The position numbers and the translations under genes were made by a program. 64,000 bases of DNA from Meira nashicola (lineage: Eukaryota; Basidiomycota; Exobasidiomycetes; Exobasidiales; Brachybasidiaceae), in NCBI GenBank assembly GCA_001600355.1, contig BCJU01000001.1:1881178-1945177 (forward strand), in the 5' to 3' direction. Shown here one piece after another: positions 1-10,322 of this stretch (position 1 is its first letter; every line of letters begins with the position of its first letter). The notes beneath the pieces are model-generated. The model did not search any database. It was not told the DNA's origin and saw only the letters and a program-made list of their open reading frames with translations.

Positions 1-430
1 GCAATCTTGTGGAGTTACGCGTGTTTTTTGTTCTATGAGTTTTGCCTGAAATAAGTGGAGTTCAGCAGCTGGGCTAAAAAAAACGACGGTGTGCCTAAAA
101 AGGGCTAAAAGAGAGAATGCGATGACGGCATGAAAAATAAGTTCTTTCCGTACGAGATATATCGTTTAACTCTTTTTATCATCCATCATCATCATCATCA
201 TCAATGACAAGCTATCGAGATTAATCACATCGGTACTATTACCTAAGAAGTTTACGCGAAGAGACAAAGTATTTATACCTCTCGCTCGGTTCCTATCTCG
301 CTTCATGAATCAAAAGGTCAAAGCATATTTTATACCCCTTTCGATAAGCATACACTCTTCTATACAGGTACAGGGATAGTCAATTGTTCGAAAAAAGCAC
401 AAATTGCAAATTAGCTTGCTCTCGTTCAAA
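1..430. other. 5' intergenic region of the lipase gene
   Basis: No gene is seen in this stretch, which leads into the lipase ATG at 431. It contains a short CAT trinucleotide repeat at about 184-203 and one ACGCGT hexamer at 17-22. The last 60 bases are A-rich, as expected for a fungal 5' leader. Confidence 0.5.
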
Positions 431-3400
431 ATGTCCAATAAGTCTAGGCACAGGAATGAGGCTAGCAAGAGAGTAAGAAGTCATTCCTCCAACTCTTCTT
501 CGCAGCAAAATGCAATTAACAATCCTTCTTCTGCTTCATCCTTTTCGAAAATGCATTTGAGTGCTCTTTTTCAAAGAAGATTAGGTCGTCAAAATGGAAA
601 AGAAGTGGAGCAAAATCAAAGACCGAATAGCAAACCTTCAGATCAACAAGATGGTATCTTTAAGAGTACTCACCATTTAAATGCTCCCGATCCAACTTTT
701 TATTCTCACGAAGCAATCTCTCCTTCACCGATGAAGACGGGAGAGATGTCATCCGGATCACCGCATTCGTATACGATCCCACGAAATGCGCATACATGGT
801 CTCATTTACCACCGCCTTCTTCTTCTTCACCTTGGCGAAGAAGGAATTCGAATGCATCTAATGGATCTTATTCTAGAATGAGAAGGATGTCTACCAGTCT
901 TGCATCTTTATTCTCGCCAAGGAATGGAATAGATTCAGAAGAACCAGAATTAGACCCTCTTTTGACAGAAGTTTTTGAGAATCCACAAGATGTTGCTGCA
1001 TTTAGGGAAGCATTACGTGATGATGCAGGTAAACAAGAACATGCAGTTTCCAGCTCTTTTTGGCCACATGCTAGCTCGCTTGGTAAATTGGGCTTAAAAG
1101 GTGATTCTAAAAAGAGCGAAGAACGTTCTGAACTTCAACCAGACCAACAGTTCGAGGAAGGATTGCCGGCAGAAGGAGATGAAAAGTCTTCCGCACCATC
1201 CGAACGTTCAACAAAGACAAAGGTAAACAATCCACGAAAAGTAGGAAGGATAGCAGCAGCAAGTGATTTTGCTCCAGTGTATGAGCGAACGTCAAAGTCA
1301 ACCTCCAAATTAGATGGAACGGGAAGGGAAGGGTTGGTTTATAATCTATTTCGATTTCCGCTATTGTTATGTATATGGCTAATTATTGCACTCGAATTTG
1401 CAGCATACGTCCTTATTCGTCAATTGGTCAACCTGACTGAATATTTCATCGCTTGGCGTGGTCATAAAGGAACTTTGCGAGCGCAATTGCGTAAAGCAGA
1501 AACGGCAGATGAATGGCGAGAGATCGCGTTGGAATTGGATTCTTATTTGGGATACGAAGCATGGAAATGCGAAGATACATCAGGCTTATACGATTGGATT
1601 CTGATTAAAAAAGTTTTAAACAGTTTACAAGCAATGAGAGAGAAAGATGATGCAGAAGGAGTGATGAACGTTTTAGAACTTTGTTTACGAAACAATTTTG
1701 CTGGAACTGAAAATTTTCGATTATATAGCGAAACGTTTTTTGGTACAAAGTATTTGATTGAAAATTATTTAAGCGAAGTGGAAGAATGTTTGGCCTATGT
1801 TGCATCTACGGAAAAGATTTCACCTCAACTCAAAAGATCATTTTATAGAGGAGCTCAAAAGAATATGGGCAGAAGTGCTCTTTGTTTGAGCGGAGGAGGA
1901 TCATTTGGTTATTATCATATCGGTGTCGTTCGTGCACTTTTAGATGCAAACCTTTTACCTGCAATCATTACTGGAACTTCGGCTGGTGGATTGATTGCAG
2001 CTTTGGCATGTACACGCACGGATGATGAATTGAAAAGGTTATTGGTGCCCGAGATGGCTGATCGGATTACAGCATGCGAAGAGCCATTCAGTGTTTGGGG
2101 CAGACGCGCATGGAGAACAGGAGCAAGATTCAGTTTAACAAAATGGGCGGAAAAAGCGCAATTTTTTACGATGGGATCTATGACATTCGCAGAAGCATAT
2201 GCAAGAACAGGTAAAGTGCTCAACATTTCCGTTATTCCGTCAGACAGACATTCACCAGTGAAGTTGCTCAATTATCATACTGCGCCCAATTGTATCATTT
2301 GGAGTTCACTTTTAGCTTCAGCAGCTGTGCCCGGTCTTCTTCCGCCAGTATGTTTAATGCAAAAAACACGTTCTGGTCAAGCAGTTCCATGGAATTGGGG
2401 ACATCGTTTCAAAGATGGCAGTTTACGAGTGGATATTCCTTTGCAAGATTTACACTCTCTCTTTAATGTCAATTATCCAATCGTAAGTCAAGTCAATCCA
2501 CACGTTCATTTGTTCTTCTTTGCACCAAAAGGTATGCCAGGCAGACCGGTTGCACATAGAAAAGGAAAAGGATGGCGTGGTGGATTCTTGTTAAGCGCAA
2601 GTGAACATGTTTTAAAGTTAAACTTGAGTATGAATTTCAAAATCATTCGTGATTTGGACCTTTTACCTTCCCTTTTAGGTCAAGATTGGAGTTCCGTATT
2701 TTTACAAAGATTTTCCGGTGCAGTCACAATTTGGCCAAAAACACGAGCATGGGATTGGGTAAGAATTTTATCTGATCCTGATCGTAAAGAGTTGGATAGG
2801 ATGATGTGTGTTGGTCAAAGTGTTACTTTTCCTAAATTGCATATGATCGAAAATCGAGTTCGATTAGAACGTGCTTTAGATCGATGTAGAAAAGTGAACA
2901 GAAAAGTGTTAAGAGAAGCACAAAAAGCTGAATTAGGAGCGTCTGCCGTTTCGGGAGCAGGAAGTGGAGATGGCGGAGTATTGACAGGCGGTCCATTTAC
3001 TCAATCTGATACTGATGGAACAGGTGATGATTTCTTTTCGACTAAAAATCAAAAAGAAAGTGAACAAGGAGATAAATCATCAAATTTACGTAGAATGCAA
3101 CGTCAACTCACAAATGGATTTTCTAGAGTTGGTGAAGGTAAATCTGATGGCGATTTAGGCGCAACAAGACATCGCGATAATACATTCACTCCCGATAATC
3201 TTACGCCAGGAGAATTACCTCGTCATATTCGTGTTCGCAGTATGGGTTTAGATGATGAAGATGGTGGAAGAGTGGATTATCTTCAACAAGATAGAGGTGA
3301 AACGGATAAATTATTCAGACGTCATATGCGACGTGAAAGTGCACGTAATCAAGTCGATCGACAAAGTACAGTACAAGGTGGGGAAAGTGTACCTTTTCCT

Positions 3401-3628
3401 TCCGTTTCGGTAGATGAACCGATTGGTTCTCATTCAAAATTTTATGATCGAACTTCAAAAAGCAAATCAGATGATAACGAATGGAGACAAAGAGGTTCAA
3501 TGCGTAACGATACACCTTACGATGAAGGAATCGAAAAGCAAGATTTTGCTGGCGGAATGAAATTGAACGAAAGAGGTCATCCAATTCACGATAGTGAAAG
3601 TAGTAGTAGCAGTAGCGGAGGAGAGTGA
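431..3628 (+). CDS. patatin-like triacylglycerol lipase (Tgl3/4/5, SDP1-type)
   Basis: A 1065-residue intron-less protein of the patatin-like phospholipase family that hydrolyses stored triacylglycerol on lipid droplets. Residues 1 to about 290 are low-complexity and Ser-rich. A hydrophobic hairpin-like stretch follows at about 305-335, then the DUF3336-type region that precedes the catalytic domain in fungal Tgl lipases. The patatin core shows the glycine-rich oxyanion loop (SGGGSFGYYHIG), the nucleophile elbow GTSAG with Ser517, and the DGS motif with Asp662, so the Ser-Asp dyad is intact. The tail after about 840 is disordered, charged and ends in a Ser run. The frame opens at a TTG at 404, but the ATG at 431 in a CAAAATG context is the likely start. 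The family call is firm; which Tgl paralogue it matches is not decided. Confidence 0.93.
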   Translation: MSNKSRHRNEASKRVRSHSSNSSSQQNAINNPSSASSFSKMHLSALFQRRLGRQNGKEVEQNQRPNSKPSDQQDGIFKSTHHLNAPDPTFYSHEAISPSPMKTGEMSSGSPHSYTIPRNAHTWSHLPPPSSSSPWRRRNSNASNGSYSRMRRMSTSLASLFSPRNGIDSEEPELDPLLTEVFENPQDVAAFREALRDDAGKQEHAVSSSFWPHASSLGKLGLKGDSKKSEERSELQPDQQFEEGLPAEGDEKSSAPSERSTKTKVNNPRKVGRIAAASDFAPVYERTSKSTSKLDGTGREGLVYNLFRFPLLLCIWLIIALEFAAYVLIRQLVNLTEYFIAWRGHKGTLRAQLRKAETADEWREIALELDSYLGYEAWKCEDTSGLYDWILIKKVLNSLQAMREKDDAEGVMNVLELCLRNNFAGTENFRLYSETFFGTKYLIENYLSEVEECLAYVASTEKISPQLKRSFYRGAQKNMGRSALCLSGGGSFGYYHIGVVRALLDANLLPAIITGTSAGGLIAALACTRTDDELKRLLVPEMADRITACEEPFSVWGRRAWRTGARFSLTKWAEKAQFFTMGSMTFAEAYARTGKVLNISVIPSDRHSPVKLLNYHTAPNCIIWSSLLASAAVPGLLPPVCLMQKTRSGQAVPWNWGHRFKDGSLRVDIPLQDLHSLFNVNYPIVSQVNPHVHLFFFAPKGMPGRPVAHRKGKGWRGGFLLSASEHVLKLNLSMNFKIIRDLDLLPSLLGQDWSSVFLQRFSGAVTIWPKTRAWDWVRILSDPDRKELDRMMCVGQSVTFPKLHMIENRVRLERALDRCRKVNRKVLREAQKAELGASAVSGAGSGDGGVLTGGPFTQSDTDGTGDDFFSTKNQKESEQGDKSSNLRRMQRQLTNGFSRVGEGKSDGDLGATRHRDNTFTPDNLTPGELPRHIRVRSMGLDDEDGGRVDYLQQDRGETDKLFRRHMRRESARNQVDRQSTVQGGESVPFPSVSVDEPIGSHSKFYDRTSKSKSDDNEWRQRGSMRNDTPYDEGIEKQDFAGGMKLNERGHPIHDSESSSSSSGGE

Positions 3629-4853
3629 AAAAAAAAAGACTAGCTTGCCATGTATACAGAAGAAAGATTGCATGAGGAATGAATATAGATAAAAATGCAC
3701 CATCTTACAGATCTCGTCGGACCCTAAGATAAATAATAATAGCCTTTCTGTCATTTACGCCTAAATCGAGATGCTTCTTGTTTGGGTGAGAAAAATATTG
3801 GGGCGTATGCATGTATATTTTGACATGCTTGACAAGGAGTTCAAGGTCCAATCACAATTCTCCCTTGTTCATAGGCTACTTGGTCAGTACGGTGAAAAAA
3901 AGGCAGCTAGATAAAATTCTTTCTACACGATTCGACTATAATTTATGCATCAACGTGAGCTAGTCTATATTGCCATTGTTTGATGCAAAAAAGGCGTTGT
4001 GATGATTGTAGTTGCACCTTTAATTGATCAATGAAACAAATTAATATATTTTTATAGCTGATAACCAAATAAATTAGTTTTACTGCATGGAATGAATGCA
4101 TCATGTACGGTAGGTGTAGTGCCTGATGTGTACGTCAAAATGAATAGAACCGCAGGTTCGCTCCTTTTCTCCATGGATGGATGCTACATGCATGTACTAT
4201 GTATGAGTCGGAATTCCATATGAACATTGCATCTTGTATACATGTACATGTCTCGCTATTCTCACAGAAGGAATTATGACAGGTAGGCACATTTACGGTC
4301 ACAAAGCGCGTATGTTACCCATTTTTGAACAAAAGACCGAGCAAAGGTGCGTAAACTAAACGGGGTTTTCAGGTAAATTAACAGTATCAATTCGCCCGAT
4401 GCCAAAATAAATATTTATAAAAATTTAGGATCCGCGGAATAGGTACTTGAAGAGAATAATTTAGTCTCCTTCTTTCCCCGCTTTTTTTTTCTGTGTCTCT
4501 CCAAAATAGTGTATTTTTTCGCTTATAATTAAAGTTGTTCACTTGATTTCCGCCTTTTGAAAGAGAAAGAAAATCACCCTTTTTTATACAAAAATCATCT
4601 TTTCTTCATGACCATCAAGACGATCACCTTGATTTTTGGACGGTGATATAGAGAGTTGATCGAACTATCAATTTAACTCGTTTGGTCAAGTTTTCCGCGA
4701 ATTCAAAGTCCATTTATACACTTTCGGCAATCTCTGGTCACCCAAATACGTCACGAAGCAACGTGATCAAATTTAGTACGCAAGGTGATTGGAAAGAGAT
4801 TGCCTATCTCATGTCAATTGGCATTCCACAAAATTTGACTAAAATAATAAAAA
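3629..4853. other. intergenic region upstream of the Zn2Cys6 gene
   Basis: About 1.2 kb without a supported gene, carrying the lipase 3' flank and the promoter and leader of the regulator. It is AT-rich with several short CATG/GTAC palindromes near 4190-4250 and pyrimidine-rich runs around 4460-4500. A short open frame at 4682-4894 overlaps the regulator start but begins at TTG and resembles nothing. Confidence 0.45.
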
Positions 4854-7800
4854 ATGTCTACTATGGAAACATTATCATCGGTCATCTCTGTTGATCGTAA
4901 AAAGCGAACGAGACCGGTTTCGGCATGTGAAAATTGTCGTAGTAAAAAGGTAAAATGTCATCTTTTACCTGATAAGCCGATCTGTAAAGGATGTGCGCAA
5001 AGTGGAAAAGAATGCTTATTCAGGGTAGAAGATCTTTCGCCCGCTTTACGTAAAGAAAGGTTTCCCGATTATGTACCTTCTATGCAAACTGGATCTAATA
5101 TTCCTACGAGAAGGAGAAGGAGGAAATCTATGGCGCAATCTACTGATGCAGAAGATGAAGATGACGAAGATGGCACGTCAGATAAAATTAGAAAGGATAA
5201 TGACGGTCGTCCAATAAAGGCCAAAGCAGTTTTCCGATGCTTCGCAAATCCCACCAAACTAGCTGCTCCAACTGTGAAGACGAAGGGTGCAGCAATACAA
5301 AGGGTGGAAATCAAGACAAGCCCTATCCTAAGTCATCGTTCGGAAAACTCCAGAAAACTTTCCATTGGAGATCAGAAAGGCTTCTACAATGAAAAGAATG
5401 GCTATCAGCATTCAAACGGCTTGCAGCACAATGGGGGAATAACTACTGCATGGCCTTCTCCTATGCATACAGGCTATGCTACCGGTCATTTTCACTCTCA
5501 AAACGGCAGAACAACGTATCCTGCATCTCCTTCAACTCAATATATCAATGGTCAAAGTGCAACTCACACTTTCCAAACGCCGCCTGTTTCTCAGACTTCC
5601 TTCGCACAAGTGCCCCAGCAAACTCAACGGAATCCTTTTTCTGTTCACAATTCTGCTATTCCACCTACTCCACCCGTCTTTTCTGAACGAAACATATCGT
5701 CTAGTAGGATGGATAATGCAGCAGCAACAAGTTCATCTCGAGATTATGCACAACGTTCTTCAATGGCAGCTCCTCAGTCTCGTGATGGCGGTGGCAATAC
5801 ATCTGAGTGGCGTTCTGTACCTGCTGCTGCCCTTCATTCAAATCAACAGATACGAACTTTGGCACCTTCACCGAGTCCGTTTGCTTGGTCTCCTGGATAT
5901 GTACATCAAAGTTTGCCCGAACAAAATGGAACATCTTCACAGGCTAGAATGCAAACAGGATCTGATCAAAGGCCTAGGCTAAATGCTCAAGAAGGGAAAG
6001 AGCATAATTCCGATCACGATTCTGCCCATCCTAGCACGCATGTACCTCCTCCTTTGCCACCTCTTCAGTCAGAACAGCCTTCGGCATATACTCAGCGAAA
6101 AAGTCTTTCTGCATCTTCTCGAGATGGCCTGCCTATTTCTTCGTCTGTTGGAAGGAACGATTTGGCCGCTGCAAGTCAACTGCAACTCTTAAGTGCAGAC
6201 GAAAAGGGTTCAGATAAGATGAAGAGAAATATTACGAATGATGAAAGCAGTACAACAAGTAAGACTCGCAGTGTAAAAGCAAACACAGATGGACATTCTT
6301 CCCGTATCTCTGCTCATGGTTCTGCAGGATCACCACATAGCAGTACGCATTCCAAACCGCCAGCAACATTCAAAAAGATCGCATTGCCATTCTTTCGCTG
6401 GTTCGGTGCAACTGCAAATACACCGGGAATACGAAGAATTAAGGTTGGTGTGTATCACGAAACGGATATGGACTTAGGAGTAGAGGCAGGAGATGATGAG
6501 GATGAAATCGGAAGTGAGAAAGAAGATGAAAAGCAAGAAGGAGAAGCAAAGCTGAATACAGAAACAGTTAGAGATCCCTCCGTTTCTGCCGTCACACAGG
6601 CTAATCTTAGATCCATCTCCAGTTCCGGTGATCCAAAAACGATGGTTCAACCAAGTCCAGGAGCGATATCCCATACCTCTTTGACACACCCATCACCATC
6701 TCTTGGTGCAGGTCATCAAGGAGGTAGTGCTAGCCATCAACAAGGTCAACATCATTTCGCTGCAGATCAATCTGCCCTTTCGACGACCGTACGTGAATTA
6801 TTTGAGACCAATCGACCTCGCTATCCAAGGAGGGATATCCTTATTCACTTGGTGAACTTGTTCACAAAATATTTCAAAGCATCTTGTTTCCCATGGCTTG
6901 ATGCAGCAGACTTGATTGCAAGTGCCGAATCTGGCGAACTTCCTGCCATTCTTGCTAATGCGATTTGTGCAATGACTGCTCGATTCAGTGGACATCCGGA
7001 TTTACAACGAGTAAAGAATGCAAGTGAATCATTTGCAGATATGGCAAAAGTGCTGATCGTTCCTATGCTCAGTTGGCCTTCGATCGATGTGATTGAGGCT
7101 TTGGTTATTTTATCTTATGCTGAATTCGGAGCTGGTGCTGATGCAGGTCTTTGGATGTATGTCGGAATGGCATTACGTATGGCAACTGATTTAGGACTTC
7201 AACATGAATTGACCGTTCGTAGTATGGCAACGCAAAAGCAACAAGATCGTGCTAGGTATCTGTTCTGGGCGATCGTTAGCTTAGATCGAATTACTTGTTT
7301 TGGTACTGGAAGACCAGTTACAGTTCGGGATGATGCGTATGATTGCGAACTTCCTCCTTTGGAAAATGATTCAGCTTCGGATGGGTTCGTATTTGGTCAC
7401 ATCGTACGTACACTTCTCAAAAGAGGAAGAATTGGAGAATTGCTCAACAGACGTGAAGATGGTCTTACGCTAGAACAAAGAGGTGCACAACTTCGAGCAC
7501 TTTGGCTAGATTTGGCAGAATACTACGAATCCTTACCGCCTGAATTGCACTTTGGTGTAAACACGTTCAGAAAATTGGCAGCAGCCGATAAGGGATGTGC
7601 ATTTGTTTATTTGCATACTCTATTGCAAAGTACAATCAGTCTATTGAATAGACCTTCACTATTGCGTAGATTCGATCGAGACTTTAGCATGACCGCACCA
7701 TCAAGATTAGCTTCGATTGCAAATCATGCTGCCGGTACGATTGTAAGCATTCTACGTTTTGCTACGGATGCAGGTCAACATAGGATCCGTTCGCCAGAAG

Positions 7801-9302
7801 AAAATGAAGATGTTAATCCGTACATCGATTGCAATCCATATTTGGATCAATTGATTTTACCAGCAGGTAGAGCGTTTTTAGCCGAACGTGAGGCGGCAAA
7901 AGAAACTTTGCGTAATTTGGGCCATCCAGCACCTTTGTCTCGTCCAATGACGGCAAACGGAGAACAACAATCATCTACTAATTCACGTTTAAAGACAACA
8001 GAAGAAACGCAAGAAGGTATTTATTCAAGTGACCTAATCCAAGGATTGAACACTCGCAGACAGTATGCCCAAACAAACATTGCTACTTGTCAACATGTAT
8101 TAGAACGTGTGGCGAGATGGTGGTCAGGAGCAAGCTGGCCTGCGCGTGCACTGAAGCAAGAATGTGAAGGAGCATTGGATGAATCTATAGGACCAGACGG
8201 AACAGATGAAGAAGCACAGCCTGCACCAATTCGTGATGTGGAAATGGTGTTAAGATGGGCTCGTGCAAGACGTAATCGTGCTCAACATGGTACTCCTATT
8301 CCTTCACGGAGAAATAGCATCGCTACACTTGGTCAATCTGCCGTTGGTGAAGGACAAGAGGGAAGAGATACATCAAACTTGGCACAATTAGATGCAATGG
8401 AGAGTATGGCTAATATGGGTCAATTTGATCCAACATCAGGATCACCTTTAGGTCTTGGTTTCTCGGGTAGTTTGGGAGCTGCTTCTGAGATTGATGTTGA
8501 TGCTTTGATTAATGCATGGGCAAAAGAATTGGGAACGATTGAATCTACTGCTGCAGTTCAAGGTGATTCATTTGTGCAAATGAACAAATCTGCTATTTCA
8601 TCTTCTTCAGCTTTCGGATCTGGTAATAGTACAGCGCCTTTTCAAAGTCTTGGAATTCCAAGTAGAACAGGTTATACACCCTTTGGAACACCTTCAGCAA
8701 TGCAAGGAGGATCTTTGGCACCTTCTCGTCCTACTTCACGTACCCGTCACAGAATGGAATCAGAAAGTGTGACAAATGTACCCGCAAATGTACATTTTGG
8801 TGGAACGGAATATGTTCCACATGGCAATCAACAATCATACCTCGGCGAAGAGATGACAGCTTGGCCTTATGGTATTCCTGGCTCGATGGACATCAATTTG
8901 AGTGCAATGCAAATGGAAGAATTTTTCTATAGTCCACCCGCTTTGATAGATGGACATTCTTCCGTCACAACCAGTCAACCTATTCCACTTTCCGACGTTC
9001 ATACACACGTCCAACAAGGAGATGTAAACAATACGATGATCATGACACCTCAAAGTTCTGCTACAGGATACGGTCACGGAGGTGTGTTACCTTTTACGCC
9101 ATCTGCAGCCTTACCTACTTCACAAGCCCATGATTCTTCCCATCACCATCATCATCATAGCGGAATGGAACAACAAAATTTGGATATCCTGCCACCTGCT
9201 CTTTTTAACGCATTCAACTTCCATCCTGCACCTTCGCCTTACGGTGGCACTCCCTTTAATCAACGTTCTAGTGATTCTCACCAACATACACGCAAGGAAT
9301 AA
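4854..9302 (+). CDS. Zn2Cys6 fungal-specific transcription factor
   Basis: A 1482-residue nuclear regulator. The N-terminal binuclear zinc cluster is complete: C25, C28, C35, C44, C47 and C54, spaced CX2CX6CX8CX2CX6C, followed by basic residues. A long Ser/Gln/Pro-rich disordered segment runs to about 640. The fungal-specific transcription factor middle domain lies at about 655-850, with recognisable stretches such as MYVGMALRMATDLGLQHE and RARYLFWAIVSLDRI. The C-terminal region is again low-complexity and ends in a six-His run. The middle domain looks like the XlnR/Cat8-like broad class of nutrient regulators, but the target pathway cannot be read from the sequence. The ATG at 4854 follows AAAA, and no intron is needed. 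It converges on the unknown gene at 9453. Confidence 0.93.
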   Translation: MSTMETLSSVISVDRKKRTRPVSACENCRSKKVKCHLLPDKPICKGCAQSGKECLFRVEDLSPALRKERFPDYVPSMQTGSNIPTRRRRRKSMAQSTDAEDEDDEDGTSDKIRKDNDGRPIKAKAVFRCFANPTKLAAPTVKTKGAAIQRVEIKTSPILSHRSENSRKLSIGDQKGFYNEKNGYQHSNGLQHNGGITTAWPSPMHTGYATGHFHSQNGRTTYPASPSTQYINGQSATHTFQTPPVSQTSFAQVPQQTQRNPFSVHNSAIPPTPPVFSERNISSSRMDNAAATSSSRDYAQRSSMAAPQSRDGGGNTSEWRSVPAAALHSNQQIRTLAPSPSPFAWSPGYVHQSLPEQNGTSSQARMQTGSDQRPRLNAQEGKEHNSDHDSAHPSTHVPPPLPPLQSEQPSAYTQRKSLSASSRDGLPISSSVGRNDLAAASQLQLLSADEKGSDKMKRNITNDESSTTSKTRSVKANTDGHSSRISAHGSAGSPHSSTHSKPPATFKKIALPFFRWFGATANTPGIRRIKVGVYHETDMDLGVEAGDDEDEIGSEKEDEKQEGEAKLNTETVRDPSVSAVTQANLRSISSSGDPKTMVQPSPGAISHTSLTHPSPSLGAGHQGGSASHQQGQHHFAADQSALSTTVRELFETNRPRYPRRDILIHLVNLFTKYFKASCFPWLDAADLIASAESGELPAILANAICAMTARFSGHPDLQRVKNASESFADMAKVLIVPMLSWPSIDVIEALVILSYAEFGAGADAGLWMYVGMALRMATDLGLQHELTVRSMATQKQQDRARYLFWAIVSLDRITCFGTGRPVTVRDDAYDCELPPLENDSASDGFVFGHIVRTLLKRGRIGELLNRREDGLTLEQRGAQLRALWLDLAEYYESLPPELHFGVNTFRKLAAADKGCAFVYLHTLLQSTISLLNRPSLLRRFDRDFSMTAPSRLASIANHAAGTIVSILRFATDAGQHRIRSPEENEDVNPYIDCNPYLDQLILPAGRAFLAEREAAKETLRNLGHPAPLSRPMTANGEQQSSTNSRLKTTEETQEGIYSSDLIQGLNTRRQYAQTNIATCQHVLERVARWWSGASWPARALKQECEGALDESIGPDGTDEEAQPAPIRDVEMVLRWARARRNRAQHGTPIPSRRNSIATLGQSAVGEGQEGRDTSNLAQLDAMESMANMGQFDPTSGSPLGLGFSGSLGAASEIDVDALINAWAKELGTIESTAAVQGDSFVQMNKSAISSSSAFGSGNSTAPFQSLGIPSRTGYTPFGTPSAMQGGSLAPSRPTSRTRHRMESESVTNVPANVHFGGTEYVPHGNQQSYLGEEMTAWPYGIPGSMDINLSAMQMEEFFYSPPALIDGHSSVTTSQPIPLSDVHTHVQQGDVNNTMIMTPQSSATGYGHGGVLPFTPSAALPTSQAHDSSHHHHHHSGMEQQNLDILPPALFNAFNFHPAPSPYGGTPFNQRSSDSHQHTRKE

Positions 9303-9452
9303 AATCTGCTTGAACCAAAAGAATGTTTGACATTCAATTTCCTTCTGTACTATTATAATGATTTGATACATTTGTAATACATATTGGGTCTGATACTATT
9401 ACACATCCTGTGAGACGATATAAATACAAGAAAATCACGGTCTGAAGGTGAG

Positions 9453-10322
9453 TCATACTCTATGTTTTCCTTTGAACATTCTTTGTCGAATTTTGTGACC
9501 ATTTTCACTTCGTTTGAGCTCGTTCAAACGTTGAAACGCTGCTATGTGAGGCGAAGATGACCTTATATCTATTGGCAACGATTTCGTTTTAGCTTGTAAT
9601 TTGACCATTTCTTCAAGATAAATCGCTATGGCAACAAGTGCATTTCCTTCACAAGCTTGCAACATCCCAAATTCTGTTGAAGTTGCACTAGATTCTTCAG
9701 TGGAAGATTGAATAGAGTCGTACAGAATGTGACGTTTGTCATAATAAAGAGAACCAAAGTGTTGTAAAACTTCCAACAACGATTCGTCCGGCATTTTAGC
9801 ACGTATATCTGCAATCTCAATCTTATTTTTCCGATCACGTAATGCTTGGGCAGCACGTTCTTGGTTTTCTTCATCCTGATTATCGGACTCACTATCTTTG
9901 GTGTGCGTTTTTCGATTGAAAGTTTTGCCTTGGCGAGAAGAGGGGAGAAAGATCGATGTATGCGGGTCGTACTCGATGGTATCTTCCAAGCTTAGCATCT
10001 CGCGAGTATTTTTGCTATTCTTTGACTTTTTATTCTGCGATTTGTTAGACAGAAAAGATGGATCAATCTTTTTTGCTCTATCAATTGTCCTCCTCAATCC
10101 TTCATCGTGTTGTAATGTTTCATTTTTATTCTCTTGAATAGGCGCTATACGTTGTTGTCTCCTTTTAAACGTATCTCCATTCGCTAGTTTGGTCGAATTA
10201 AAGTGGTCCTCTGCCAATCTGAATCTGTCGAGAAACACTTCATGCGGAGATCGCTCAAGCCTCCATACAACATCCTGATCGTCTCGGTGGACTGAATTGT
10301 CGGACGATTGTTTAGAGGTCAT
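9453..10322 (-). CDS. hypothetical protein, 289 aa
   Basis: Not recognised. The reading frame is clean from the ATG at 10322 to the stop and encodes a hydrophilic, charged protein with no signal peptide or membrane segment. The N-terminal third has a conserved-looking segment (WRLERSPHEVFLDRFRLAEDHF). The middle is Lys/Asn/Ser-rich and probably disordered. The last 110 residues look helical and folded (ADIRAKMPDESLLEVLQHFG and FGMLQACEGNALVAIAIYLEEM). Its stop is 150 bases from the stop of the convergent Zn2Cys6 gene. The codon pattern resembles its neighbours and the length of the open frame supports a real gene, but no function is suggested. Confidence 0.7.
   Translation of the reverse strand: MTSKQSSDNSVHRDDQDVVWRLERSPHEVFLDRFRLAEDHFNSTKLANGDTFKRRQQRIAPIQENKNETLQHDEGLRRTIDRAKKIDPSFLSNKSQNKKSKNSKNTREMLSLEDTIEYDPHTSIFLPSSRQGKTFNRKTHTKDSESDNQDEENQERAAQALRDRKNKIEIADIRAKMPDESLLEVLQHFGSLYYDKRHILYDSIQSSTEESSATSTEFGMLQACEGNALVAIAIYLEEMVKLQAKTKSLPIDIRSSSPHIAAFQRLNELKRSENGHKIRQRMFKGKHRV

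Noticed and set aside
4130..4180. Possible tRNA (GGTTCGCTCC resembles a B box)
   Set aside because: No matching A box or cloverleaf in either direction.
5476..5982. 168-codon frame inside the Zn2Cys6 gene
   Set aside because: It is a shifted-frame shadow of a low-complexity coding region and has no recognisable content.
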